From assembly GCA_018712665.1 (NCBI GenBank), contig DVGP01000179.1, positions 1 through 6,178 on the forward strand: a stretch of DNA of 6,178 nt, read 5' to 3'. Source of the DNA: Candidatus Pelethomonas intestinigallinarum. GTDB lineage: Bacteria; Bacillota; Clostridia; Oscillospirales; Oscillospiraceae. The notes under the pieces are model-generated. The model made no database searches. It worked only from the letters and a program-made list of their open reading frames with translations, and was not told where the DNA came from. Of this stretch, positions 1 through 5,959 are shown piece after piece (the first letter of the stretch is position 1; the number at the start of each line of letters is the position of its first letter). The position numbers were made by a program, and so were the translations under genes.

Positions 1-1368
1 CTGGGTGACCTGCCGGACGCAGAGGCTCTTCAAGCCCTGCGGGGAAGCCTGGACGCCCTGGAGCCTGTGGCGGAGGCGGTCCGGACCGCTGAGGAGCGGG
101 AGGAGTCCGCCGCCCAGGCCATGGCCCACGCCGACGAGGCTTTAGCGGCCCACCCCCTGGCGGGCAAAACCCCGGAGGAGGCCGCCGCTCCGCCTACAGA
201 GACGGGTCCCCGGCCCGCTCTGTCCCCTCTGGGGATCGCCCTTCCCCTGCTGGCCGGCGCCGCCGCTGCCGCCGTCGCCGCCCTGGCCGGAGGCGGCTGG
301 CTGGCCGCTGTCCTGGGATTGGCCGTCCTGGCTCTGGCCCTGGCGGCGTTCCTCCTGCCCCTGAGGGGGCGGCAGGCCGCCTGGGACTGCCAACAGGAGA
401 CGCTGGACCGCCAGCGCCAGGAGGCGGCGGAGACCTATACTATATTATATGAAAAAGCCGCCCAGGCCCGGACCGCCTGGCGGGACGCCCGGTCCGCCCG
501 GGACGCCCTGGCCGCCAGCTTTGACACCAACCTGGACCGCTGTCTGGAGCAGGTCCGGACCTTCGCCCCGGCGGAGGACCTGGCCGCCGCCCAGCGGGCA
601 GTGGACGCTGCCCTGGACCGGCAAGCCGCCGCCCGGGAGGCCCGGCGGCGGGAGGAGGCCGCCCGGCTGCGCTGGGAGCTGTGCCGGGACCAGGCGCCCC
701 AGGCCCCCGCCGGGGAGGTCGAGCGCCCCGCCGTCTCCCGGGAGGCCCTCCAGGCCCGCCTCCGGGAGAACGCGGCCAGGGAGGAGGACCTCCGCCGCCA
801 GCTCCACACCGCCCAGGGCCGGCTGCAGGCTCTGGGGGACCCCCTCCAGCTCCAGGCGGAGGCGGAGGAGACCGCCCGCCGCCGGGAGGACCTCCAGCGG
901 GAGTACGACGCCATCGCCCTGGCCCAGGAGGTCCTGGACCGGGCCAACGCCGAGCTCCAGAGCCGCTTCTCCCCCGCCCTGGGAGAAAAATCCGCGGAAA
1001 TCTTTACAAAGCTCACCGGAGGGAAGTATAATAAGGTTCTGTTGAACCGGGATATGGCCCCCTCCGCCCAGGAGGCTGAGGGGATGCTCCCCCGACAGGC
1101 CGCCCTTCTCAGCCAGGGCACAGCGGACCAGCTGTACCTGGCGGTCCGGCTGGCCATCTGCCAGATGGTGCTGCCGGCGGAGCAGGCCGCCCCCATTCTG
1201 CTGGACGACGCCCTGGTGACCTTCGACGACAAGCGTCTGGCCGCCGCCCTGGACTACCTGGCGGAGCTGGGGACGGAGCGGCAGATCCTGCTCTTTACCT
1301 GTCAGAGCCGGGAGGCCCGCTGTCTGCGGGAGGCCTCTCCGGGCAAATTCCACGTTATCACGCTGTGA
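1..1368 (+). CDS. SMC/YhaN-like coiled-coil AAA ATPase, C-terminal part (5' end outside window)
   Basis: Reading frame 1 is open from base 1, so this is the last 455 codons of a longer gene; the GTG at 67 is internal. The layout matches RecF/SMC-type ATPases of the YhaN group: coiled coil rich in Arg, Glu, Ala and Gln; two adjacent hydrophobic segments (fragment residues about 77-98 and 101-120) that would form a membrane hairpin; more coiled coil to about 325; then the C-terminal half of the ATPase head. The head has an ABC signature LSQGTADQ (370-377), Walker B ILLDD (399-403, Asp where ABC ATPases usually have Glu) and a strand LLFTCQSRE at the H-loop position. The Walker A part should lie upstream. 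Family members often sit beside an SbcD-like nuclease, which suggests DNA-end or chromosome maintenance; that role is inference. The stop overlaps the ribosome binding site of the next gene, so the two are probably cotranscribed. Confidence 0.85.
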   Translation: MGDLPDAEALQALRGSLDALEPVAEAVRTAEEREESAAQAMAHADEALAAHPLAGKTPEEAAAPPTETGPRPALSPLGIALPLLAGAAAAAVAALAGGGWLAAVLGLAVLALALAAFLLPLRGRQAAWDCQQETLDRQRQEAAETYTILYEKAAQARTAWRDARSARDALAASFDTNLDRCLEQVRTFAPAEDLAAAQRAVDAALDRQAAAREARRREEAARLRWELCRDQAPQAPAGEVERPAVSREALQARLRENAAREEDLRRQLHTAQGRLQALGDPLQLQAEAEETARRREDLQREYDAIALAQEVLDRANAELQSRFSPALGEKSAEIFTKLTGGKYNKVLLNRDMAPSAQEAEGMLPRQAALLSQGTADQLYLAVRLAICQMVLPAEQAAPILLDDALVTFDDKRLAAALDYLAELGTERQILLFTCQSREARCLREASPGKFHVITL

Positions 1369-1383
1369 GGTGATCGCCCCCCT

Positions 1384-2346
1384 ATGGATTTTCTCTTCCC
1401 CGCGACCGTAACCACCCCCCTGGACCGCTTCGCCTTCCTCTTCCTGCTGCTGATCCTATACAGCTTCCTGGGCTGGTGCGGCGAGATGGTCTACTGTTCC
1501 CTGGCCCACTGGCGGCTGTGCGAGAAGCGGGGCTTTCTCAACGGCCCCCTCTGCCCCATCTACGGCCACGGCGCCCTGCTGGTGCTCCTGGTCCTCCGGG
1601 GCGGGTGCGGCAGCCCCGTGCTGACCTTTCTCCTGGGTGGTCTGCTCACCACCGCCCTGGAGTACGTCACCAGCTGGGCCATGGAGAAGCTGTTCCACAT
1701 GCGCTGGTGGGACTACTCCAACCGCTTCTGCAACCTGGGGGGCCGGGTGTGCCTGCTCAACAGCACGCTCTTCGGCCTGGCCAGCGCCGGACTGTGCCAC
1801 TGGCTGTCCCCCATCGTGAACGGCTGGGTCCTGGGACTCTTTGACCTGGGGGTCGCCGTGCCCCTGGCGGCGGTCCTCCTGGTCCTCTATCTGGCCGACA
1901 TCGTCCTCTCCGTCCGCAGCGCCATCCAGATCGGCAGCCGCCTGGCCAAGCTCCACGCCATCCAGGAGGAGTTCTCCCGGAAGCTGGAGGAGCTTCGGGC
2001 CGAGCAGCAGCGGGTCCTGGAGGCCCAGCTGCAAAAGGTTGCCCAGCAGCGGGAGCGGCTGGGGGAGGGCATCGCCGCCGCTCGGGAGGCGGCGGGAGCC
2101 CGGGCGGACCAGGCCGCTCAGGCCCTTCAATCCCGGCTGGAGCCCCTGGGGGAGCTCCGGGGCGAGTTCGCCCAGCGCCTGGAGCAGATGAAGGCCGAGG
2201 CCCAGCGCCGGGCCCGGGAGCTGTACGAGGGCCAGGACTTCTTCGAGCGCCGTCTGATGCGGGCCTTCCCCAAGCTCCGCTCCCCCCTCCACAGCGACGC
2301 GCTGAAAAAGCTGCGTGAATACTGGGCGAGCCGCAAGAAACACTAG
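1384..2346 (+). CDS. PF06541-type membrane protein (putative ABC transporter permease, CmpB family) with C-terminal coiled coil
   Basis: 320 residues from ATG 1384. The ribosome binding site GAGGTGAT (1367-1374) overlaps the previous stop codon, and no other start lies between that stop and the ATG. Hydrophobic segments lie at about 15-37, 62-75, 77-98, 122-140 and 150-175. Hallmarks of the family called putative ABC-transporter type IV are visible: YSFLGWCGEMVY (26-37), GFLNGPLCPIYGHGAL (50-65) and WWDYSNRFCNLGGRVCLLNS (108-127). Residues about 183-285 form a long charged Gln/Glu/Arg/Ala-rich coiled coil on the predicted cytoplasmic side, followed by FFERRLMRAFPKLRS, which I recall as common near the end of this family. 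No ATP-binding cassette is present and transport activity is not shown; the family name is historical. Pairing with a membrane-embedded coiled-coil ATPase suggests, but does not prove, a shared membrane role. Confidence 0.85.
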   Translation: MDFLFPATVTTPLDRFAFLFLLLILYSFLGWCGEMVYCSLAHWRLCEKRGFLNGPLCPIYGHGALLVLLVLRGGCGSPVLTFLLGGLLTTALEYVTSWAMEKLFHMRWWDYSNRFCNLGGRVCLLNSTLFGLASAGLCHWLSPIVNGWVLGLFDLGVAVPLAAVLLVLYLADIVLSVRSAIQIGSRLAKLHAIQEEFSRKLEELRAEQQRVLEAQLQKVAQQRERLGEGIAAAREAAGARADQAAQALQSRLEPLGELRGEFAQRLEQMKAEAQRRARELYEGQDFFERRLMRAFPKLRSPLHSDALKKLREYWASRKKH

Positions 2347-2353
2347 GCCCTGA

Positions 2354-2409
2354 GCGAAGCGTACGCTTCGCGAACAAAAGTTTTTGTCTTACTTTTTTCA
2401 AAAAGTAAG
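2354..2409 (+). repeat. Structured intergenic repeat, copy 1
   Basis: Eight bases after the stop of the membrane protein gene lies a perfect 18-base palindrome, gcgaagcgtacgcttcgc (2354-2371). A short stem follows, acaaaa (2374-2379) with ttttgt (2382-2387), then a 10-bp hairpin 2388-2397/2400-2409 with the two-base turn TC. The same order (GC-containing palindrome, short A/T stem, long A/T-rich hairpin with TC turn) occurs in copies 2 and 3. There is no T-tract after the last stem, so a classical terminator role is not evident. It lies between the membrane protein gene and mrp and may act on the transcript linking them. Confidence 0.7.
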
Positions 2410-2411
2410 CG

Positions 2412-2436
2412 GGGTCCGGGGCGGAGCCCCGGCCCT
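2412..2436 (+). other. GC-rich hairpin next to repeat copy 1
   Basis: The stem ccggggc (2416-2422) pairs with gccccgg (2426-2432) around the loop gga, and the stem extends outward after a single T-C mismatch. It follows copy 1 directly but has no counterpart beside copies 2 and 3, so it is either an extra module or a separate element. It lies about 30 bases upstream of the mrp ribosome binding site. No T-tract follows, so it is not called a terminator. Confidence 0.5.
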
Positions 2437-2465
2437 GTATATCCCGCATATCGTATCGTAATAAA

Positions 2466-2469
2466 GGAG
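2466..2469 (+). promoter_or_regulatory. Ribosome binding site of mrp (start choice)
   Basis: AAAGGAGA (2463-2470) contains GGAG 11 bases before ATG 2481 and 5 bases before an in-frame TTG at 2475. ATG is preferred because of its codon and because MSEC begins directly before the N-terminal cysteine motif. The TTG would add only two residues. Confidence 0.55.
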
Positions 2470-2480
2470 ATGTTTTGACA

Positions 2481-3308
2481 ATGTCTGAATGCACCCACGA
2501 CTGCAGCACCTGCGGCGAGAGCTGCGCCGACCGCACCCAGCCCCAGTCCTTCCTGAAGGAGCACAACCCCGCCGCCCGGGTGGGGAAGGTCTTCGGGGTG
2601 GTCTCCGGCAAGGGGGGCGTCGGCAAGAGCATGGTCACCAGCCAGCTGGCGGTGCTCATGGCCCGGAAGGGCTATCAGGTCGGCGTCCTGGACGCGGACG
2701 TCACCGGCCCCTCCATCCCCAAGGCCTTCGGCGTCCACCAGCGGGCCATGGCCGACGACCGGGGAATGCTCCCGGTGCCCACCGCCGGCGGCATCCAGCT
2801 GATGAGCGTCAACCTGCTGCTGGACAACGAGACGGACCCGGTGCTGTGGCGGGGCCCCGTCATCGGCGGCGTGGTCACCCAGTTCTGGACCGACGTGGTG
2901 TGGGATGTGGACTACCTCTTCGTGGACATGCCCCCGGGCACCGGCGACGTGGCCCTCAGCGTCTTCCAGTCCCTGCCCCTGGACGGCATCATCATCGTGG
3001 CCTCCCCCCAGGAGCTGGTGAGCATGGTGGTAGAGAAGGCGGTGAAGATGGCCGAGATGATGGACATTCCCATCGTGGGCGTGGTGGAGAACATGAGCTA
3101 CCTGATCTGCCCCGACTGCGGGAAGGAGATCCCCCTCTTCGGCCAGGGCAAGACCCAGGCCGCCGCCGAGGCCCACAGCCTGAAGCTCCTGGCCCGGATG
3201 CCCATCGACCCCAAGCTGGCCGAGCTGGCCGACGCCGGACGCATCGAGGACTTCCAGGGCCAGTGGCTCACCCCCGTGGCCGACGTCCTGGAGAAATTTG
3301 AAAACTAA
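2481..3308 (+). CDS. mrp: Mrp/NBP35 (ApbC)-family P-loop ATPase, iron-sulfur cluster carrier
   Basis: 275 residues from ATG 2481; TTG 2475 is a possible start two codons earlier. The deviant Walker A GKGGVGKS (43-50, with the signature Lys44 of the MinD/Mrp class), the following DADVTGPS (71-78), the switch DMPPGTGD (149-156) and VENMSYL (202-208) cover the whole fold. Cys210 and Cys213 (CPDC) are the conserved pair that in this family bridges a [4Fe-4S] cluster between two subunits. The N-terminus has four more cysteines, Cys4, Cys8, Cys11 and Cys15, spaced CX3CX2CX3C, suited to a second cluster; Nbp35 proteins carry an N-terminal cluster but with other spacing. The expected job is cytosolic assembly and ATP-dependent transfer of Fe-S clusters to apoproteins. 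Length is normal for the short Mrp type. A repeat precedes it and a strong terminator follows 17 bases after its stop. Confidence 0.93.
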   Translation: MSECTHDCSTCGESCADRTQPQSFLKEHNPAARVGKVFGVVSGKGGVGKSMVTSQLAVLMARKGYQVGVLDADVTGPSIPKAFGVHQRAMADDRGMLPVPTAGGIQLMSVNLLLDNETDPVLWRGPVIGGVVTQFWTDVVWDVDYLFVDMPPGTGDVALSVFQSLPLDGIIIVASPQELVSMVVEKAVKMAEMMDIPIVGVVENMSYLICPDCGKEIPLFGQGKTQAAAEAHSLKLLARMPIDPKLAELADAGRIEDFQGQWLTPVADVLEKFEN

Positions 3309-3325
3309 ACGTAGCAACTGCAATG

Positions 3326-3364
3326 AAAAATACCGGCTGTTGTCGAAACAGCCGGTATTTTTTT
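3326..3364 (+). terminator. Intrinsic terminator after mrp
   Basis: A 16-bp perfect stem (3326-3341 with 3347-3362) with a 5-base loop gtcga ends in a run of seven T (3358-3364). The core taccggctgtt pairs with aacagccggta. It starts 17 bases after the mrp stop. The five A at 3326-3330 also give a T-tract on the opposite strand, so it could stop transcription from both sides of this convergent gap. Confidence 0.92.
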
Positions 3365-3375
3365 GCCTGGCATAC

Positions 3376-3436
3376 ATTCTTTTCTTTGAAAAGAAAAGAA
3401 TCAAAAGAAACCTTTTACCGCAAAGCTCCGCTTTGC
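3376..3436 (-). repeat. Structured intergenic repeat, copy 2 (inverted)
   Basis: On the minus strand this has the same order as copy 1. The palindrome gcaaagc-gga-gctttgc lies at 3420-3436. A short aaaag/ctttt stem comes next. Then comes a perfect 12-bp A/T-rich hairpin at 3376-3401 with the two-base turn TC on that strand. The palindrome core is the exact reverse complement of the one in copy 3, so the two copies face each other across about 46 bases. The flanks 3417-3423 and 3437-3443 can also pair (accgcaa with ttgcggt). Confidence 0.7.
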
Positions 3437-3482
3437 TTGCGGTTATCATTTACAGCTGCGGATCTCTTATCCCTACATCAAG

Positions 3483-3543
3483 CGCAAAGCGGAGCTTTGC
3501 GAATCAAGTTCTTTTTGATCCTTTTTCTTTCAAGAAAAAGGAT
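3483..3543 (+). repeat. Structured intergenic repeat, copy 3
   Basis: The palindrome cgcaaagc-gga-gctttgcg (3483-3501) is followed by a short stem atcaa (3503-3507) with ttgat (3515-3519). A perfect 12-bp hairpin (3518-3529 with 3532-3543) with turn TC comes next. The gap from palindrome to last hairpin is 17 bases, against 16 in copy 1 and 18 in copy 2. It ends 7 bases from the stop codon of the minus-strand gene, so it forms part of that gene's 3' untranslated region. Confidence 0.7.
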
Positions 3544-3550
3544 GTACACC

Positions 3551-5122
3551 TCACGCTCTCACATTGGAAACCACGCGCCAGCCTCCGCCGGCGGTCTGGC
3601 AGAGGGTGGCGGTCATGGCCACGTCGAACGCGCCGTCCAGCTCCCCCGCCTCACCGCGGATATCCAGATAGGGCGCGGTATAGGAGAGGGTCACGGTGCC
3701 GTCGAGGGCCACCGTGCCGCTGTCGAAAACGTAGGTCTGCATAGCGGTGTCCCCGTGGCTCTGGTACCAGGCGTCGAAGTCCTCCAGGTAGGTCCCCGGC
3801 GGGTCCGCCAGGGGCTCCAGGCCGGACAGGGCCAGCCACAGGTTTTCCTGGAGGTACGTCTCCACGTAGTCCCGCTTCAGCCTGAACACGTCCAGGTCCA
3901 GTGGCACCCCGGCCTCCTCCAGGACGGCCTTCTCCTCCTCCGTCAGCGTGCTCTCGTCCTCCCCCAGGTCGTAGAACAGGACGCTGAGGTAATCCGCCGC
4001 CTGGGACGCGTCATCGTAGGGGAAGCGCAGCAGGCCGTTGTACTCCCGGTCATTGAAGTGATCCTCCAGGGCCGTCAGCTCCTCCGCTGTCAGCGGAGTG
4101 TTCGTGTCGATCCCCAGCTCTCCGACCAGCCAGCTTGCCGGGGCCGCCTCCCCCGGCACCTCATCAAAGAACCACAGGGTCAGTTTCTCAGTCACCTCGC
4201 CGCCGTCGTGGCATAACACCACCGCCACCCGGTCCCGGTCCTGCACCCAGCCGTCCTTCCATACCCTGTCCCACTTTATAATGTCCGGCATATCCCCGTC
4301 CTCTGCCGCCTCATACCAAACCGTGGCAGTGAATATGTCGATATAGCCCTCCCCGATACAGGTGTAGCTGCCGGACCAGCGGAGGTCCTCCAGCCGGTAC
4401 TGGCCGGTGAAGAGCGCCTTGGTCTCACTGGGCCAGGCCAGCATCTCCGCCTCCACAAATTCCTCCGCGTCGGCCTCTACCGGGTATCCGTCCTTGTCCA
4501 GCCAGAGGACCACGTCCCCGTCCACCGTCTGCCACGAGGGCTCCGAGGCCACCGGGTAGAGCCCGTCAAAGGGCCGCGCCTCCCCCGCCGTGAAGGTCCG
4601 GGCCAGGGCGGTGAGCAGCTTCTCCTGGTCCTCCCAGGCCTCCTCCGGCGCCTGGCAGGTCACCGCCCACGCGCCGGACAGCAGGTCCCCGGTGTAGAAC
4701 CGCCGCAGCAGCCAGTCCTCATTTTCCGACAGGGCCTCGCGGCTGGCGAAGAGAAAGGTGCCGATGTACTGGGCGGGGGCCTCCCGGACCACCTCCATCC
4801 GGGCCTCCGAGGCCGGGTCCGTGAACACGCCGCCATTGCCGTCGGCGTCCACCGTCCACGTCTCCGGGACATAGACGCTCCACCCGTCCCCCTCGTAGAT
4901 GACGCAGGGGATCTCCTCCAGGCCCACGGTGAGGGTCAGCTTCTCCTCCTCGGGCTGCTCCGGCTCCTCCTGCCGGGGCGGCTGTGGGGCCGGGTCCCGC
5001 TCCGGCTCCTGGGCCTTCCAGGGCTGCCACACCCCCAGGACCACGGCCAGGGCCAATACCGCCCCCGCCGCCGATCCGGCGATGATCTTCTGCTTTTTCG
5101 TCCACTCCTTGATGCTCTTCAT
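3551..5122 (-). CDS. Membrane-anchored extracytoplasmic protein of unknown function
   Basis: 523 residues from ATG 5122, chosen because AGGAGG (5131-5136) sits 8 bases upstream; a GTG at 5131 would overlap that site. A Lys-rich N-terminus (MKSIKEWTKKQK) precedes one hydrophobic segment (13-32) without a lipobox or clear cleavage site, so the protein is probably anchored with its body outside the cell. A Pro/Glu/Gln-rich linker (36-60) follows. Residues about 63-185 contain GWSVYVPETWTV (80-91) and look like a compact beta-rich domain. Residues about 190-325 are rich in Trp and Tyr. The third part (340-523) has LTAEELTALEDHFN (344-357) and YLEDFDAWYQSHGDT (445-459). I recall similar hydrophobic-acidic-HGDT stretches in unnamed Clostridia surface proteins but cannot assign a family. 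It is very acidic, with no catalytic motif seen. It has its own promoter region behind a terminator. Confidence 0.85.
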   Translation of the reverse strand: MKSIKEWTKKQKIIAGSAAGAVLALAVVLGVWQPWKAQEPERDPAPQPPRQEEPEQPEEEKLTLTVGLEEIPCVIYEGDGWSVYVPETWTVDADGNGGVFTDPASEARMEVVREAPAQYIGTFLFASREALSENEDWLLRRFYTGDLLSGAWAVTCQAPEEAWEDQEKLLTALARTFTAGEARPFDGLYPVASEPSWQTVDGDVVLWLDKDGYPVEADAEEFVEAEMLAWPSETKALFTGQYRLEDLRWSGSYTCIGEGYIDIFTATVWYEAAEDGDMPDIIKWDRVWKDGWVQDRDRVAVVLCHDGGEVTEKLTLWFFDEVPGEAAPASWLVGELGIDTNTPLTAEELTALEDHFNDREYNGLLRFPYDDASQAADYLSVLFYDLGEDESTLTEEEKAVLEEAGVPLDLDVFRLKRDYVETYLQENLWLALSGLEPLADPPGTYLEDFDAWYQSHGDTAMQTYVFDSGTVALDGTVTLSYTAPYLDIRGEAGELDGAFDVAMTATLCQTAGGGWRVVSNVRA

Positions 5123-5130
5123 CTCGCGCA

Positions 5131-5136
5131 CCTCCT
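5131..5136 (-). promoter_or_regulatory. Ribosome binding site deciding the start of the 523-residue gene
   Basis: On the minus strand AGGAGG is followed by 8 bases and then ATG (5122-5120). The GTG at 5131-5129 is formed by the last G of this site plus TG and cannot use it, so a start three codons upstream is unlikely. Confidence 0.8.
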
Positions 5137-5158
5137 CGTCTGGTGTCTTGCTGGGGCT

Positions 5159-5164
5159 ATTCTA
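5159..5164 (-). promoter_or_regulatory. Candidate -10 box of the 523-residue gene
   Basis: TAGAAT on the minus strand lies 36 bases upstream of ATG 5122. At the 17-base distance the -35 position reads ACGACT, a poor match to TTGACA. The last box of the 11-base repeat array lies 10 bases upstream of this -10, a spacing typical of promoters that need an OmpR/PhoB-type activator. The -10 call rests on one hexamer and context only. Confidence 0.45.
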
Positions 5165-5171
5165 CAGGAAA

Positions 5172-5237
5172 TTTGTCACAAAGTCGTTTCAAGCCTCCTA
5201 CAAACCGGTAACAAAGAGGTGAAGAAACTGTTACAAA
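5172..5237 (-). promoter_or_regulatory. Six-unit 11-base direct repeat array (probable regulator binding sites)
   Basis: Reading the minus strand from 5237 to 5172, six consecutive 11-base units start with TTTGTAAC, TTCTTCAC, TTTGTTAC, TTTGTAGG, CTTGAAAC and TTTGTGAC. Position 2 is T in all six; positions 1, 3, 4, 5, 7 and 8 are conserved in five of six. The three bases after the eight-base core are variable. One unit per helical turn, ending just upstream of a -10 box, is how OmpR/PhoB-family response regulators commonly bind. The last unit also forms a small dyad, TTTGT-C-ACAAA on the plus strand (5172-5182). The first unit overlaps the T-tract of the upstream terminator. The regulator is not encoded in the window. 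Confidence 0.6.
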
Positions 5238-5268
5238 AGCCGCGCGCCCCTTGCGGGGACGCGCGGCT
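5235..5268 (-). terminator. Intrinsic terminator after the lipoprotein gene
   Basis: On the minus strand, 7 bases after the lipoprotein stop, a GC-rich stem pairs 5255-5268 with 5238-5250: 13 base pairs with one unpaired base at 5259 and a 4-base loop. TTTTGT follows. It separates the lipoprotein transcript from the downstream 523-residue gene, which therefore needs its own promoter. Confidence 0.88.
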
Positions 5269-5275
5269 CTCTCCT

Positions 5276-5959
5276 TCAAGCGGCAGCCGGACCTGATTCC
5301 TTTTGCAGGCTCCGCAGGGAGGGCAAGGCACTGTAGAACATGATGCCCGCTCCCAGAACCGCCGGCCAGTCACCGCTGTCCACCGTTCCGTCGCTGAGCA
5401 CCACACTGGTGAGACTCCGCTCCCGGGACAAGGCTGCCGCCTCCTCCGGCAGCGAATCAAGGACCTCCCGGCTCATCACATCAGCCTGTACCGCCTCTGA
5501 TATCCAGCCGGTAATGTGGCCGTCCGGGTCCTCCTCGTCCAGGCCCATATCCTCTCTTCCCCGGGTAGGCTCGCCATACAGAGCAGACATGGCGGATTTG
5601 ACCGTCTGGAACTCCATACCCTCAGGGTAATAGACGATCACACAGGCCAGGCCGTATCCTCCCGCGCCTGTATCATCGGAAAATTGGAACGCTACATTTC
5701 CAAGGCTGTCGAAAACCTCCACACCGTCCACACCCACAGCGAAGGTCCCTGACGTCCCGGCAGCCGGGTCATAGGGTTCTTCCTCCGTTTCGTACGCCCC
5801 CTCCTCCAGGTCCAACGCCTGGATAAGCTCCTCCGGCGGCATCCCCCAGTAGGTGCCGGGGAACGCCAGTTCCTCCTCCGGTCCGCTCGTCTCCCGGCCA
5901 CAGGCAAAAAGGGGAAGCAACAACAAAAGCGCAAGGACACAGGAAATACACCGCTTCAT
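5276..5959 (-). CDS. Predicted lipoprotein of unknown function
   Basis: 227 residues from ATG 5959, with GGAGG (5970-5974) 10 bases upstream. A signal peptide (MKR, then a Leu-rich core at 8-18) ends in LFAC, so Cys20 would be lipid-modified and the protein held on the outer face of the membrane. Phe at -2 is a less usual lipobox residue. The mature part is acidic and starts with FPGTYWGMPPEELIQAL (33-49), a WGM-x-PEE opening seen in small cell-envelope domains of several unnamed families. Further on are VIVYYPEGMEF and a LYGEPT stretch. No catalytic motif or characterised family was recognised. A terminator follows directly. Codons 11-36 are repeated inverted at the right window edge, so the promoter-proximal part may be invertible; see the arms and the start-less copy. 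Confidence 0.85.
   Translation of the reverse strand: MKRCISCVLALLLLLPLFACGRETSGPEEELAFPGTYWGMPPEELIQALDLEEGAYETEEEPYDPAAGTSGTFAVGVDGVEVFDSLGNVAFQFSDDTGAGGYGLACVIVYYPEGMEFQTVKSAMSALYGEPTRGREDMGLDEEDPDGHITGWISEAVQADVMSREVLDSLPEEAAALSRERSLTSVVLSDGTVDSGDWPAVLGAGIMFYSALPSLRSLQKESGPAAA
5852..5927 (-). repeat. Left arm of a 76-base (or longer) inverted repeat
   Basis: Bases 5852-5927 match the reverse complement of 6103-6178 at 75 of 76 positions; the only difference is 5907 against 6123. The arm is inside the lipoprotein gene, from the last base of codon 11 through codon 36. Similarity drops sharply beyond 5927/6103. The other end of the repeat cannot be seen because the window stops at 6178. Confidence 0.95.

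Noticed and set aside
435..452. A/T-rich patch (tatactatattatat) inside the ATPase gene as a promoter
   Set aside because: It encodes a sensible in-frame stretch TYTILYEKA in the coiled coil and no start or ribosome binding site follows.
445..1353. Long open frames on the opposite strand of the ATPase gene (435-1232 and 445-1353)
   Set aside because: They lie wholly over a well-supported gene, are low-complexity Gly/Leu/Gln or Arg/Ser-rich, and result from GC-rich codon bias.
2437..2465. A separate promoter for mrp
   Set aside because: Several TATCGT/TAATAA-like hexamers occur but none has a -35 partner at proper distance; the upstream bases are a GC-rich hairpin.
2343..3449. Minus-strand open frame of 368 codons over mrp
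   Set aside because: His/Gly/Asp-rich shadow of mrp with no domain; it also runs through the terminator and a repeat.
2354..3543. The three repeats as a CRISPR array or tandem array
   Set aside because: The copies are in both orientations, far apart and separated by a gene, without regular spacers or identical units.
3323..4216. Plus-strand open frame of 297 codons
   Set aside because: It starts in the terminator and repeats and continues as an antisense shadow of the 523-residue gene; no ribosome binding site.
5175..5190. TTGAAAC / TGAAAC at 5186-5192 on the minus strand as an ECF-sigma -35 element
   Set aside because: At 16-17 bases downstream there is no CGTC/CGTA-type -10 element, and the hexamer is explained as unit five of the 11-base array.
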